Shown here piece after piece: positions 1 to 7,878 of a stretch of DNA of 17,865 bases (the stretch's first letter is position 1; the number at the start of each line of letters is the position of its first letter). This DNA comes from JAJPJG01 sp034667645. Its GTDB lineage: Bacteria > Verrucomicrobiota > Verrucomicrobiia > Chthoniobacterales > Chthoniobacteraceae. Both the position numbers and the translations under genes were made by a program. The stretch is from assembly GCA_034667645.1 (NCBI GenBank), contig JAXDQV010000340.1:1-17865 (forward strand), in the 5' to 3' direction. Under the pieces are notes generated by a model that saw only the letters and a program-made list of their open reading frames with translations, did not search any database and was not told the origin of the DNA.

Positions 1-1146
1 GAGTTCGATCGCGAAGCACGCGGCCACAGTGCTGATGTCCATCTCGCGACGCTTCGCCACTTTGTAAAAACCGCGCCGAAGTTTGTCGCCGCGCGGCAGG
101 ATGATGGTTTTCAAAATCTCGCCGGAACGCAGCGCAGTCTTGCGATAGGCGAGAAAAAATTCGTCGAGCGAAACCACCCGTTCGCCTGCGAGGGACGCGA
201 GCACCAGCTTCGTGTCGAACGTCAAAAGCACGGGCGCGGAATCGCCAATCGGCGAGGCGGTGACGAGGTTGCCCCCCATCGTCGCGCGGTTTCGGATTTG
301 CCGGGAGCCGAACCAGCGCAACATCTCCCCAAGGGTCGGGAACTCGCTTCCGATACGGTCGAAAATGTTCGTGAGGTTTACGGCTCCGCCAATCCGCCAC
401 TCTGCCTCCGACTCCTCGACTGAAAGCAGTTCCGGGATTGCCTCGAGCGAAATCCACGTTTCGATTTTTTTGAAGTATTTCGACACCAGCAATCCGAGTT
501 CCGTCGCACCCGCAACGAGCCGGGCCTCGGGAAATTTCGCCATTAAACCAAACAACTCACCCAGCGCTTTCGGACGGAAAAACCGCTCGCCATTTTGTTC
601 GAGCTCCAACGCCTGCAGTTCTCCGGCCGGCTCGTGAAGCCGCTCTGCATAAGCATCCGAGCCCCTTTGCGCATACGCTTCGACCGCCGCGTCCCGAATC
701 GGACGATAACCGGTGCAGCGGCAAAGATTTCCCGCCAGTTGCTCATCGAGCTGCGCTTCGGTTTGCAAATCCTTGCGATGAAAACCCTCGAACAGCGACA
801 TGACAAAACCGGGAGTGCAGTAGCCACATTGCGAGCCATGATGATCCACCATCGCCTGCTGCACGGGATGAAGAGCGGCCGCCTTCAATCCTTCCACCGA
901 GATGATTTCGCGGCCGGCGATTGCCGGCAGCGGCACGAGGCAGCTGTTGATCGCGCGAAAACAAGCGTTGCCGTTTGTGTCGCGGTCCACGATCGCGACC
1001 GAGCACGCGCCGCAGTCGCCCTCGGCGCAGCCTTCCTTCGAGCCGGTGCTCCCGCGGCTGCGCAGATAGTTCAGGAGCGTGGTATTTGGCGAGATTCCGT
1101 CGGCGCGAAGCAGCTTGCCGTTGAGCCGGAACTCGATCGCGTTCAT
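1..1146 (-). CDS. xdhA: Xanthine dehydrogenase small subunit (2Fe-2S/FAD), 3' end cut by window edge
   Basis: This gene encodes the iron-sulfur/FAD subunit of xanthine dehydrogenase, which passes electrons from the molybdenum subunit (hypoxanthine/xanthine to urate) to NAD+. The 382 visible residues begin MNAIEFRLNGKLLRADG. A plant-type ferredoxin domain carries C40, C45, C48 and C69 (motif CAEGDCGAC). The second 2Fe-2S domain shows CGYCTPGF and CRCTGYRP. The FAD domain follows, with VAGATELG and the flavin loop TMGGNLVTASPIGDSAP. The family is usually about 460-490 residues, so roughly the last 80-100 (the end of the CO-dehydrogenase flavoprotein C-terminal domain) lie beyond base 1. The ATG (1146-1144) overlaps the stop of the upstream DUF6986 gene as ATGA, so translation is probably coupled. 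It is the last visible gene of the purine operon. The molybdenum subunit xdhB is expected just outside the window. Other xanthine oxidase family members share this layout; the operon context decides for XdhA. Confidence 0.93.
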   Translation of the reverse strand, partial: MNAIEFRLNGKLLRADGISPNTTLLNYLRSRGSTGSKEGCAEGDCGACSVAIVDRDTNGNACFRAINSCLVPLPAIAGREIISVEGLKAAALHPVQQAMVDHHGSQCGYCTPGFVMSLFEGFHRKDLQTEAQLDEQLAGNLCRCTGYRPIRDAAVEAYAQRGSDAYAERLHEPAGELQALELEQNGERFFRPKALGELFGLMAKFPEARLVAGATELGLLVSKYFKKIETWISLEAIPELLSVEESEAEWRIGGAVNLTNIFDRIGSEFPTLGEMLRWFGSRQIRNRATMGGNLVTASPIGDSAPVLLTFDTKLVLASLAGERVVSLDEFFLAYRKTALRSGEILKTIILPRGDKLRRGFYKVAKRREMDISTVAACFAIEL

Positions 1147-2507
1147 CGCTGGCGGCGTGCCTGCAGGATTTTTAAAAACGATCGCGTGCGCAATTCGTCG
1201 AGAGTGAGGCCGGTGGCCAGCGCTTCATCCTCGGTGATCGCACCGCAACTCATCCCGCGCAGGAAGAAGTTCAGCAGTCCCTGGCCAGTTGCCGCATCGT
1301 CGAAGACGTCGCCGAAAAGCGAAGCGAGCGCCGCTTTCTCGACAAAGGCTTTCAGCCGGTTCGACGCGGCCTCGAGCCCGCGCAAAAAGAACGCATACAC
1401 CGCCGCGTAGCGCACGATGAATTGGGCCGGATGCAAGTCCCAGCCCTGGTAAATGCCGTTGCGCAGCGAGTGCGTCGTGTCGTCGTAAGCGAGCTTCCAC
1501 GCGGCATGCACCGCGGCACGGTTGGCGCGAAGTTGCTCCTCGCTCAAGGTCGCCCCGGCGGCTGCGCGATGAGGGCCGACCGGCAGAATGTTGGTAGCGC
1601 CATCTGAAAAACGGATGCCGGTTCCGGCGAGCGAAACGGTCATCACCTCCCGTGCGAAATCACAGACCGGATGCCGCATCGTCTGAAAGGCGGCCGTAAT
1701 TCCACGCGACGCAGTATAATCGTAAACGCCGAAATGGACGCTGCCGCAGCGTCCGGCCGTCGCCGCAATGATCGAGCCGAGCGCGATTTCTCCGCGGGAG
1801 TTGATGATGGCCTGCGGCGTTTCCACCATCAGCTCCAAGCGGAGCGCGCCATCGCGAAGCCCAGTTTTCTTTTCGATAATCTCGCATAGTTTCACGACCG
1901 CGGTGACATGTTCCGGGATCTGCACTTTCGGAATCGTGATGACAAAATTCCCCGGCAGTTTTCCGCCGCTGGCGGCCAGCAGCGACGTCACGAAAATATC
2001 GAGCGTCCGCACCGCGCGCCCGCGCGCGTCCTCGTTTAAGGGTTTGATGCGAATGCCGATGAACGCCGGCAGCGAGCCCCCGGCCAGGCCTTTCGCGACT
2101 TCGGCAGCGCTCGACGCGGCGTGCGCATCCTCCTCGGCATCGAGCCGGTTTCCGTAGCCGTCTTCGAAATCCAGCCGGAAATCCTCGACCGGCTCATCAC
2201 GCAGTTTTTTGGCGACCCGCTCGTAAATTTTTTTCGCAAAAGCCGAGTCGCCGTCGAGTCCGAGCGCGGTGTCGAGTGTCGCGGCGTCGGGCGCATACTC
2301 ATCGAGGGAGCGCAGTGCCACCGCGCCGAGTCGCTGTGCGGTGTCGGCCTTAAAAAGATGGCCGCCGCCATAAACGGTGTGCACCGCCTGCCGTTGATTC
2401 GATTCGCCCGGATAATGTTCCGTGAAGGCGCGGTTCGCATCGCGCAAGGCGGCGATGATTTCGCCGGTCACCTCGGCGCTGAGGCTGGTTTGGAACTCTT
2501 CGGTCAT
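1143..2507 (-). CDS. DUF6986 family CitE/HpcH-aldolase-like protein
   Basis: This is a 454-residue TIM-barrel enzyme of the HpcH/HpaI-citrate lyase beta-malate synthase fold. Visible motifs are LDFEDGYG (residues 112-119), GIRIKP (151-156), ELMVETPQ (225-232, with the acidic residue typical of CitE-like enzymes) and VHFGVYDYTAS (257-267). These fit divalent-metal and alpha-keto-acid or CoA-ester binding. I recognise the family (DUF6986) but know no proven reaction. The gene sits between allE and xdhA, with ATGA overlaps on both sides (2504-2507 and 1143-1146). This makes a role in the same pathway likely. An attractive but unproven idea is that it condenses or otherwise consumes glyoxylate released from ureidoglycolate, replacing the malate synthase or glyoxylate carboligase found in other allantoin clusters. 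It is too short and too different in motifs to be AceB or GlcB. Confidence 0.8.
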   Translation of the reverse strand: MTEEFQTSLSAEVTGEIIAALRDANRAFTEHYPGESNQRQAVHTVYGGGHLFKADTAQRLGAVALRSLDEYAPDAATLDTALGLDGDSAFAKKIYERVAKKLRDEPVEDFRLDFEDGYGNRLDAEEDAHAASSAAEVAKGLAGGSLPAFIGIRIKPLNEDARGRAVRTLDIFVTSLLAASGGKLPGNFVITIPKVQIPEHVTAVVKLCEIIEKKTGLRDGALRLELMVETPQAIINSRGEIALGSIIAATAGRCGSVHFGVYDYTASRGITAAFQTMRHPVCDFAREVMTVSLAGTGIRFSDGATNILPVGPHRAAAGATLSEEQLRANRAAVHAAWKLAYDDTTHSLRNGIYQGWDLHPAQFIVRYAAVYAFFLRGLEAASNRLKAFVEKAALASLFGDVFDDAATGQGLLNFFLRGMSCGAITEDEALATGLTLDELRTRSFLKILQARRQR

Positions 2508-3235
2508 AACGGTGCGCGGTTCACATCCTTGTAATAAATGTAGCGCGCCGGTTCAGGGCCGAGCGCGACAAACCATTGCGGGCAATAGGGGGCCATCCAG
2601 ATCACATCGCCCGCCTGCACCGGGTGCCAGTCAGCATCGAGACGGTAAACGCCCGCGCCGCTGAGCATCAGCAATCCGTGCTCCATGATGTGTGTTTCGA
2701 CGAACGGCAAAGCGGCACCGGGATCGTAGGTGAAAATGTTGACAGCCATGTCGAACATCGCGTGGTCGGGCAGCAACGTTTGTAAGCGCGCGTGCGGATT
2801 GCCCAGGAATGGCTGGGCGCCGATCTCACTTTCCTTTCCGCTCACCATCGAGGGCCGTTCCTGTCCCGCCAGCGCCGCGAAAGTTTTTTGGAAAATCAGC
2901 AATCGCGTTCCTTTCACCGCATCCCGGAAATCATAGGAAGTCCCCGGTGGCAAATACGCGAATCCTCCCGCGGCAAGTGCCAGATCGTTCATTTGCACAC
3001 TGCCCTCGACGACGAAGAAAAACATTTCGGTGGAGCCCGTCCCACCTGTCCCGCGCGCGTTGTCGTCGAGGATGATGAGGAGCTGCGCAAAGTTTGCGCC
3101 CAGCCCGGCCGAGATGAGCACGTGAGCCACGCAATTCGACCAGCCCGGAAGCGTGCCCGGCACAAAACCGGCCGGGGTAAAAAGCGCGTAGCGATTGCTC
3201 ACGACGTTGCGGGATGTTCCGAGCGGATGATTCAT
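2504..3235 (-). CDS. allE: (S)-ureidoglycine aminohydrolase
   Basis: This is a bicupin enzyme converting (S)-ureidoglycine to (S)-ureidoglycolate and ammonia. Its 243 residues are close to the size of E. coli AllE/YlbA (about 260). The N-terminal cupin has STEMFFFVVEG and a YLPPGTSYDF turn. The C-terminal cupin holds the Mn2+ site seen in the family: E180, H182 and H186 in the string VETHIMEHG, with Q220 in CPQWF. The gene starts at ATG 3235-3233, overlapping the allB stop as ATGA, and ends in another ATGA overlap with the DUF6986 gene. The pathway order (after AllC, before ureidoglycolate breakdown) fits the position. No Shine-Dalgarno-like sequence is visible before the ATG, so translation probably depends on coupling with allB. 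All metal ligands appear intact. Confidence 0.93.
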   Translation of the reverse strand: MNHPLGTSRNVVSNRYALFTPAGFVPGTLPGWSNCVAHVLISAGLGANFAQLLIILDDNARGTGGTGSTEMFFFVVEGSVQMNDLALAAGGFAYLPPGTSYDFRDAVKGTRLLIFQKTFAALAGQERPSMVSGKESEIGAQPFLGNPHARLQTLLPDHAMFDMAVNIFTYDPGAALPFVETHIMEHGLLMLSGAGVYRLDADWHPVQAGDVIWMAPYCPQWFVALGPEPARYIYYKDVNRAPL

Positions 3236-4542
3236 GGATTCGGCTTGATGAGTTGACCGAGTGGCCGGTCGGAAAACCTACCATCGTGAAAGATCGTTTG
3301 TCCGCGCAAAAAGGTGCGCATCACGCGGCCGCGCACTTCCCGTCCCGCATACGGAGTTTGCCGGTGCCGGTAAAAAAGCGAGTCCGGCGCGATGCGCTGC
3401 GTCGCCTGCAGATCGACGAGCGAAAAGTCGGCATCCGCTCCGATGGCGATCGCGCCTTTTTGCGGTGCGATGTGAAAACGCCTGGCGACGTTTTGAGAAG
3501 TAAGTTGCGCGATTGCTTCGGGAGCGATTCCCACGTCGATCAGCAGCGGAAGCAAATGCTGGCAGCCCGAAATTCCACCCCAAACTTCAAAAAAATTCGC
3601 GCTCGTTTTCATCGACGGCGGCGACGGCGAATGATCGGAACCGATCGTGCTGATTCCCCCGGCTCGCACTCGCTCCAGAAGCAGTTGCCGCTCCCTTTCG
3701 CTGCGGAGCGGCGGCGCGCATTTCGCGAGTGCGCCTATCCGCTGCATGTCCTCTTCGGTGAGAACCAAATAGTGCGGGCAGGTTTCACACGTCACGTTCA
3801 CGCCGCGAGCCCGCGCCGCAGCAACCGCCGCGACGCCCCGGCTGCAGCTCACGTGGACGATGTGCAGGGCGCAGCCGGTCTCCGCAGCGAAACTGATGGC
3901 GTTGCGAATGGCTGAAAGTTCCGCCTCGATCGGACGGGAATAGAGATAATCGCGCACGCTTGTTCTTCCGCCCGCGATGCGTTCTTGCGAAAGCGCCTGC
4001 GTGATCCGCTCGGACTCGGCATGCACCGCGACCAGCAAGCCGCATGAGGCGGCCCGCTTCATTCCGGCGCGCAGCGTTTTCCAATCCACGTTCGCAAAAT
4101 CGTTGATTCCGCTGTTCGACATGAACGCTTTCAAGCCGACCACTCCGCGGTCGCGCAGCGTCTCGAGCTGGTCGAGATTGCCGGGAACCAGGCCTCCCCA
4201 GAGTCCGAAATCCACCAGCGACTGCGCTTCTGCCGCCCTCAGCTTTTCGTCGAAACTCGCGCCGTCAATCGTCGGCGGATGCGCGTTGAGCGGCATGTCG
4301 AAAAACGTCGTAGTGCCGCCTGCCGCACAAGCTCTGGAGCCCGTCGCGATTCCCTCCCACTCGATGCGGCCCGGCTCGTTGAAATGCACATGTGCGTCGA
4401 TCACTCCCGGGAAAACATGGAAGCCGCTGGCGTCGATTTCTTCCCGTGCCGTTCCCGCCTCGAACGCGACAAACTTTCCATTCGCGATCGCGATTTCCGG
4501 AAATGGAGTCGCCCCGCGGATGAGAAGATCGAATTCGCTCAC
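3232..4542 (-). CDS. allB: Allantoinase
   Basis: This is a zinc amidohydrolase that opens the hydantoin ring of allantoin to give allantoate. Starting at GTG 4542-4540 the protein has 436 residues, close to the family's usual 450. Visible metal ligands are H51 and H53 (DAHVHFNEPG), the carbamylated K138 (VVGLKAFMS), H174 (VHAESE), H230 (HIVHVS) and D303 (GSDHSPSP). The frame stays open upstream to an ATG at 4698, but those 52 extra residues are arginine-rich, unlike any allantoinase, and overlap allC, so the GTG is preferred. That GTG forms a GTGA overlap with the allC stop, which suggests the two genes are translationally coupled. The related dihydropyrimidinase and hydantoinase families are alternatives, but the allantoin-pathway neighbours argue against them. 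Confidence 0.93.
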   Translation of the reverse strand: MSEFDLLIRGATPFPEIAIANGKFVAFEAGTAREEIDASGFHVFPGVIDAHVHFNEPGRIEWEGIATGSRACAAGGTTTFFDMPLNAHPPTIDGASFDEKLRAAEAQSLVDFGLWGGLVPGNLDQLETLRDRGVVGLKAFMSNSGINDFANVDWKTLRAGMKRAASCGLLVAVHAESERITQALSQERIAGGRTSVRDYLYSRPIEAELSAIRNAISFAAETGCALHIVHVSCSRGVAAVAAARARGVNVTCETCPHYLVLTEEDMQRIGALAKCAPPLRSERERQLLLERVRAGGISTIGSDHSPSPPSMKTSANFFEVWGGISGCQHLLPLLIDVGIAPEAIAQLTSQNVARRFHIAPQKGAIAIGADADFSLVDLQATQRIAPDSLFYRHRQTPYAGREVRGRVMRTFLRGQTIFHDGRFSDRPLGQLIKPNP

Positions 4543-5732
4543 GCCGCTGCTCCTGCCGAATTTTCGACGCTTGAAAACGACCGCAGAAAATCTGTCAAAA
4601 CTTCGATCGCCTTCGCCACGTCGCGGCTCGCGACGGCTTCCGCCGGATGATGGCTCACTCCGCCTTTGCAACGCACGAAAAGCATCGCGACCGGACACAG
4701 CGCGGACATCGCGGCCGCGTCGTGCCCCGCGCCGCTCGGCAATGCGAGCACCTCGGATTCGCGCCTTGCCACCGCAGCGCGGAAGCGCCCGGTGAGTTTT
4801 TTATCGCACGGCACCGTTGCTGTTTCCTGCACGAGGGTCCAGCGCACTCGCAGCCCGCGTTTGCGCGCGATTTCCGCCGCCTTGCGTTTCAAGGCGCTGC
4901 ACGCGGAAAGCCGGCGCGCGTCCTTTTGATGGCGCACGTCGAGGCTGAGGGCAGCGTGCGCGGGAATGACGTTGCTTGCGCCGGGCGCGACTTGGAGTTC
5001 GCCCACGGTCGCCGTCACGCCAGATTTCTCCGCCGCCAAAACCAGCTCGGCCGCGCCGCACAGCGCGTCATGTCGGAGATTCATCGGCGTGGTTCCTGCG
5101 TGCCCGGCGCGGCCTGCAAATTCCACCGCAATCCGCGATTGCCCCGAGATCGCCGAGACCACGCCGACACTCAGCTTCCGCGCCTCCAGCACCGGGCCTT
5201 GCTCGATATGGACTTCGGCGTAGCCGAGAATTTCCTGTCGCTGCCGACGCGCCCGCTCAATGCCCTTTTCGGAAACTCGTGCCAGATCGTTTCGCGTCAG
5301 CGTTCCGGCCATCGCACGGCTTCCGAGATAGGCCGTCTGGTAGCGGACTCCCTCTTCGTCGGAAAAGCCGACAATCTCGACATGAAACGGCAGTGCGCTC
5401 TTCGCCGTTTTCAAAATTTCCACCGCCGCGAGCGCGACGAGAACGCCGAGCGGCCCGTCGTATTTTCAAGCATTGCGAACCGTGTCGAGATGAGATCAGA
5501 GCAGAAGTGTTCGCGCGCGTGGCGAGTCGCATTCCCAGCGTCCGATCAAATTGAACGCCGCGTCTTCGCGAACATCCAGCCCCGCCGTTCGCATCCAACT
5601 GCCGACGAGATTGTTTGCCCGCTGCATGGCGGGTGAATGAAAGGTGCGCGTGAGGCCATCCGCATCATCACTGATCGCACCCAACTCGTCGCAGCGCTGC
5701 AGGACGTGAGCGGCTTTCGGCGATTTTTTCAT
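4539..5732 (-). pseudogene. allC: Allantoate amidohydrolase gene interrupted by two in-frame TGA codons
   Basis: The frame encodes a 397-codon M20 (HyuC/AllC-type) enzyme that would hydrolyse allantoate to ureidoglycine, CO2 and ammonia. It starts at ATG 5732 (MKKSPKAAHVLQ). The family string GSHLDTVxNAGKYDGPLG is present except that both glycines before SHLDTV and KYDG read TGA (5498-5496 and 5468-5466). No frameshift is present: residues before, between and after the stops continue the family alignment. Metal-site elements remain: H and D of SHLDTV, D of KYDG, FSDEEG, VHIEQGP, GHDAA and VSHHPAEA. As written, translation would end after about 78 residues, and the downstream part (open from 5423) lacks the first zinc ligands. 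Explanations are a decayed gene, sequence errors, or readthrough. The TGA that ends uraH just upstream, and those in the ATGA overlaps nearby, are true stops. The gene lies 18 bases after uraH and overlaps allB (GTGA). Confidence 0.85.
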
Positions 5733-5750
5733 TTCGCGCAGCGCGTGCGA

Positions 5751-6080
5751 TCAACTCCCGCGATAGGTGCTGTAAGCCCAGGGCGAACAGAGCAGCGGCA
5801 CGTGGTAGCCGGCGGCGGGGTCGGTGATGGTGAAATGGATCGGAACCCGGTCGAGGAAAGAACGCTCGCCAAAATATTCGCCGACAAAAAACAGCAGTTC
5901 GTAATCGCCGGCTTTCATCTCGTGCGCAGCGAGCATCGGTTCGTCAGCCCGGCCATCAGCATTGGTGCGGACTGTTTTTAAAAGGACGTTTGGTCCGCGC
6001 GCACGCAGTTCTATTTTCATGCCGACCGCAGGACGACCGGTGGCGATATCCAAAACATGCGTGGTGAGTTTCGCGTTCAT
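5751..6080 (-). CDS. uraH: 5-hydroxyisourate hydrolase (transthyretin-like)
   Basis: This enzyme hydrolyses 5-hydroxyisourate, the product of urate oxidase, to 2-oxo-4-hydroxy-4-carboxy-5-ureidoimidazoline (OHCU). At 109 residues it has the normal size of a single transthyretin-like domain. Family residues are visible: H8 in LTTHVLD, R44 in NADGR, H93 in GYHVPLLCSPW, and the C-terminal signature YRGS (106-109). No periplasmic signal peptide is seen, so it should act in the cytoplasm like the other purine enzymes. Its ATG (6080-6078) overlaps the uraD stop as ATGA, and its TGA is 18 bases from the allC start, the only non-overlapping junction in the operon. The intact YRGS end shows that TGA at 5753-5751 is a real stop in this genome. 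Confidence 0.95.
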   Translation of the reverse strand: MNAKLTTHVLDIATGRPAVGMKIELRARGPNVLLKTVRTNADGRADEPMLAAHEMKAGDYELLFFVGEYFGERSFLDRVPIHFTITDPAAGYHVPLLCSPWAYSTYRGS

Positions 6081-6580
6081 TCGTCGTTGATCAAATCGGC
6101 AAGGCGCAGTTGCGCAATTTTGAAAATCTCCTCGAGAGCCGTCTGGATCTCCTCCGCGCGGGAGTTTTTCAAGCGCCGCGGAAACGCATCGAGAATGGCC
6201 TCTTTTTTGTTCAGGCGGGCGCAGATCACAAACGGAAAATCGAACCGTTCGCGATACTCGCGGTTGTATTGCGCGAAGAGCCCGCTTTCCTCCGGCGTCA
6301 GCTCCAGCAGTCCCGCGGCCGCCTGTTCGCCTTGCGATTCGGCAGTCAAAACGGCGCGTCCGACCAGATCAGGATGCGCGCGAATCAGCGCGAGTTTCTC
6401 GGCCTCGCCGGCCGCGTCAACCGTGTCGCAAAGCGCCGCGCGAAGATCGTCCGCGCTTTCAAACGGACGCCGTTCCGACGCGCGCTCCGCGATCCACGGC
6501 GAGTGCTCAAAGACCGGACCGACGGTGCGGACGAAGTCCGGCTGCGGCATGGTATTCAGTTGCGCAATCGTGATCGGCAC
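6077..6580 (-). CDS. uraD: OHCU decarboxylase
   Basis: This enzyme decarboxylates OHCU stereospecifically to (S)-allantoin and is the first gene of the purine operon. From GTG 6580-6578 it has 167 residues, the usual family length. Motifs include FEHSPWIAE (24-32), RAHPDLVG (67-74, with the catalytic-type histidine H69), TAESQGEQAAAGL (79-91) and REYRERFDFPFVIC (107-120). The frame continues upstream through an ATG at 6634-6632 (185 residues) and far beyond, but that ATG overlaps the start codon of the divergent gene at 6633, and the extra residues do not look like the family. The GTG is therefore my choice, though without a clear ribosome-binding site the start remains uncertain. The ATGA overlap with uraH suggests coupled translation. 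Confidence 0.92.
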   Translation of the reverse strand: MPITIAQLNTMPQPDFVRTVGPVFEHSPWIAERASERRPFESADDLRAALCDTVDAAGEAEKLALIRAHPDLVGRAVLTAESQGEQAAAGLLELTPEESGLFAQYNREYRERFDFPFVICARLNKKEAILDAFPRRLKNSRAEEIQTALEEIFKIAQLRLADLINDE

Positions 6581-6632
6581 GCGGTGACAATAGCTTTGCG
6601 GCAGCGGCAATCGCCACGCAAAATGTTCCGCC

Positions 6633-7877
6633 ATGAGCTGTGTGGATCCGCAACGCACGATCGCCGAGTTAAAGGAACTTCGTGCGCTGACGGGCGATGA
6701 GAACGGAGCGCAACGCGTCGCCTTTACGCCTGTCTGGGCTGTGGCGCGCGCGTGGATGCGGCAGAAACTGGAGGCGATTCCCGCAGAAGTGAAGACGGAT
6801 GAAGCGGGAAACGTCTGGGCCATCTTGCGCGGCGAGTCGGAGCGGGCGCTGTTAATCGGCGGGCATATCGACTCCGTGCCGAACGGGGGCTGGCTCGACG
6901 GTTGTTTAAACATTGTTTCCGGACTGGAAATTCTCCGCCGCATCCACGCCGAGTCTGGCGGCCGCCCGCCTGTTACCGTGCGGCTCGTGGACTGGGCCGA
7001 TGAAGAAGGCGCGCGATTTGGGAAAAGCCTCTTCGGTTCCTCGGCGTGCTCCGGGAATCTCGACATGGACGAGGCGCGTGGACTGAAGGATCGCGATGGA
7101 ATTTTGCTCGTCGATGCACTGCGCGAGCATGGAATCGATTTCGAAAATGTGAAGGAGAGCGGGAAAGAACTTACGAACGCCGCGGCGTATCTCGAGCTGC
7201 ACATCGAGCAGGGCCCGGTGCTGCTCGATCTCGATCTACCGCTCGGCGCGGTGCTGGGGACGTTCGGCGTGGAGCGGCATGCCGTCACGTTTCGCGGGCA
7301 GGCGGCGCATTCCGGCAGCACCCCGATGAACCGCCGCCGCGATGCATTTTTGTCCGCCGCGAAAATGAGCCCGGAGATTTACAGAATCGCGGAACGCAGC
7401 CGCGGCGGCGTTTGCACCATCGGCTCCTGCACCACTAAACCCGGCATCGTCACGAGCGTGGTCGAGGAATGCCGCATCACGCTCGATCAGCGCCACCTCG
7501 ATGCTCCGGCTCTGGCACAGATGTTAAGCGAAGCGCGTGCGGCGGGCGACGAGTTCGCGCGCGAGGGCAATGTCGAAGTCGCATGGGAGCGGCTCTGGCA
7601 GATCGCGCCGCGGCCTTTTGATCCAAAGCTCATTGACGTCTGCGACGCAGCCATTCGCGAGACTTGCGGCAAGTCCCATCGCCTCCCGAGCGGACCGCTT
7701 CACGACGCCGCAGAAGTCGCCGCTGCGGGGATTCCGACGGTGATGATGTTCGTCCAAAGTCTGCACGGCATCAGCCACAACAAGATCGAAGACACTCGCG
7801 AGGAACATCTCGCCCTCGCCGTAACGGCATTCGACAAACTCGCGACCAAGGCGCTGGCGATGCTCGCCGCGGGCTAA
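6633..7877 (+). CDS. M20-family Zn-dependent amidohydrolase (allantoate/ureidoglycolate/N-carbamoyl-amino acid hydrolase type)
   Basis: This is a 414-residue dinuclear-metal amidohydrolase of the AllC/HyuC/ureidoglycolate amidohydrolase group. Ligand positions appear complete: H78 and D80 in GGHIDSVPNGG, D89 in WLDG, E124/E125 in WADEEG, H190 in LELHIEQGP and H382 in GISHNKIED. The dimerisation insert (AAHSGSTPMNRRRDA) and PSGPLHDAAE are also present. It is transcribed away from the purine operon, its start being only 52 bases from the GTG proposed for uraD. Substrate cannot be read from sequence. The two likely roles are hydrolysis of ureidoglycolate to glyoxylate, ammonia and CO2 (a step otherwise missing here), or allantoate hydrolysis in place of the interrupted allC. 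It differs clearly from allC, so it is a paralogue of another subfamily and not a recent duplicate. Confidence 0.88.
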   Translation: MSCVDPQRTIAELKELRALTGDENGAQRVAFTPVWAVARAWMRQKLEAIPAEVKTDEAGNVWAILRGESERALLIGGHIDSVPNGGWLDGCLNIVSGLEILRRIHAESGGRPPVTVRLVDWADEEGARFGKSLFGSSACSGNLDMDEARGLKDRDGILLVDALREHGIDFENVKESGKELTNAAAYLELHIEQGPVLLDLDLPLGAVLGTFGVERHAVTFRGQAAHSGSTPMNRRRDAFLSAAKMSPEIYRIAERSRGGVCTIGSCTTKPGIVTSVVEECRITLDQRHLDAPALAQMLSEARAAGDEFAREGNVEVAWERLWQIAPRPFDPKLIDVCDAAIRETCGKSHRLPSGPLHDAAEVAAAGIPTVMMFVQSLHGISHNKIEDTREEHLALAVTAFDKLATKALAMLAAG

Positions 7878-7878
7878 A

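Noticed and set aside
3232..4698. A 488-residue allantoinase starting at ATG 4698
   Set aside because: The 52 extra residues are low-complexity and lie in allC sequence. GTG 4542 gives the normal length and a GTGA overlap.
5466..5498. A genome-wide UGA=Gly genetic code (as in Absconditabacteria and Gracilibacteria)
   Set aside because: TGA ends uraH, allB, allE, lipA and other genes at exactly the expected C-termini, so UGA is a normal stop here.
6581..6632. A promoter between uraD and the divergent hydrolase
   Set aside because: Weak -35/-10 look-alikes (for example TTGCGG with CAAAAT) exist, but they would leave almost no leader and are no better than chance.
6077..7321. uraD as a 414-residue protein using the long open frame
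   Set aside because: The extra N-terminal part is antisense to the M20 hydrolase and is serine/arginine-rich, while OHCU decarboxylases are about 165-175 residues.
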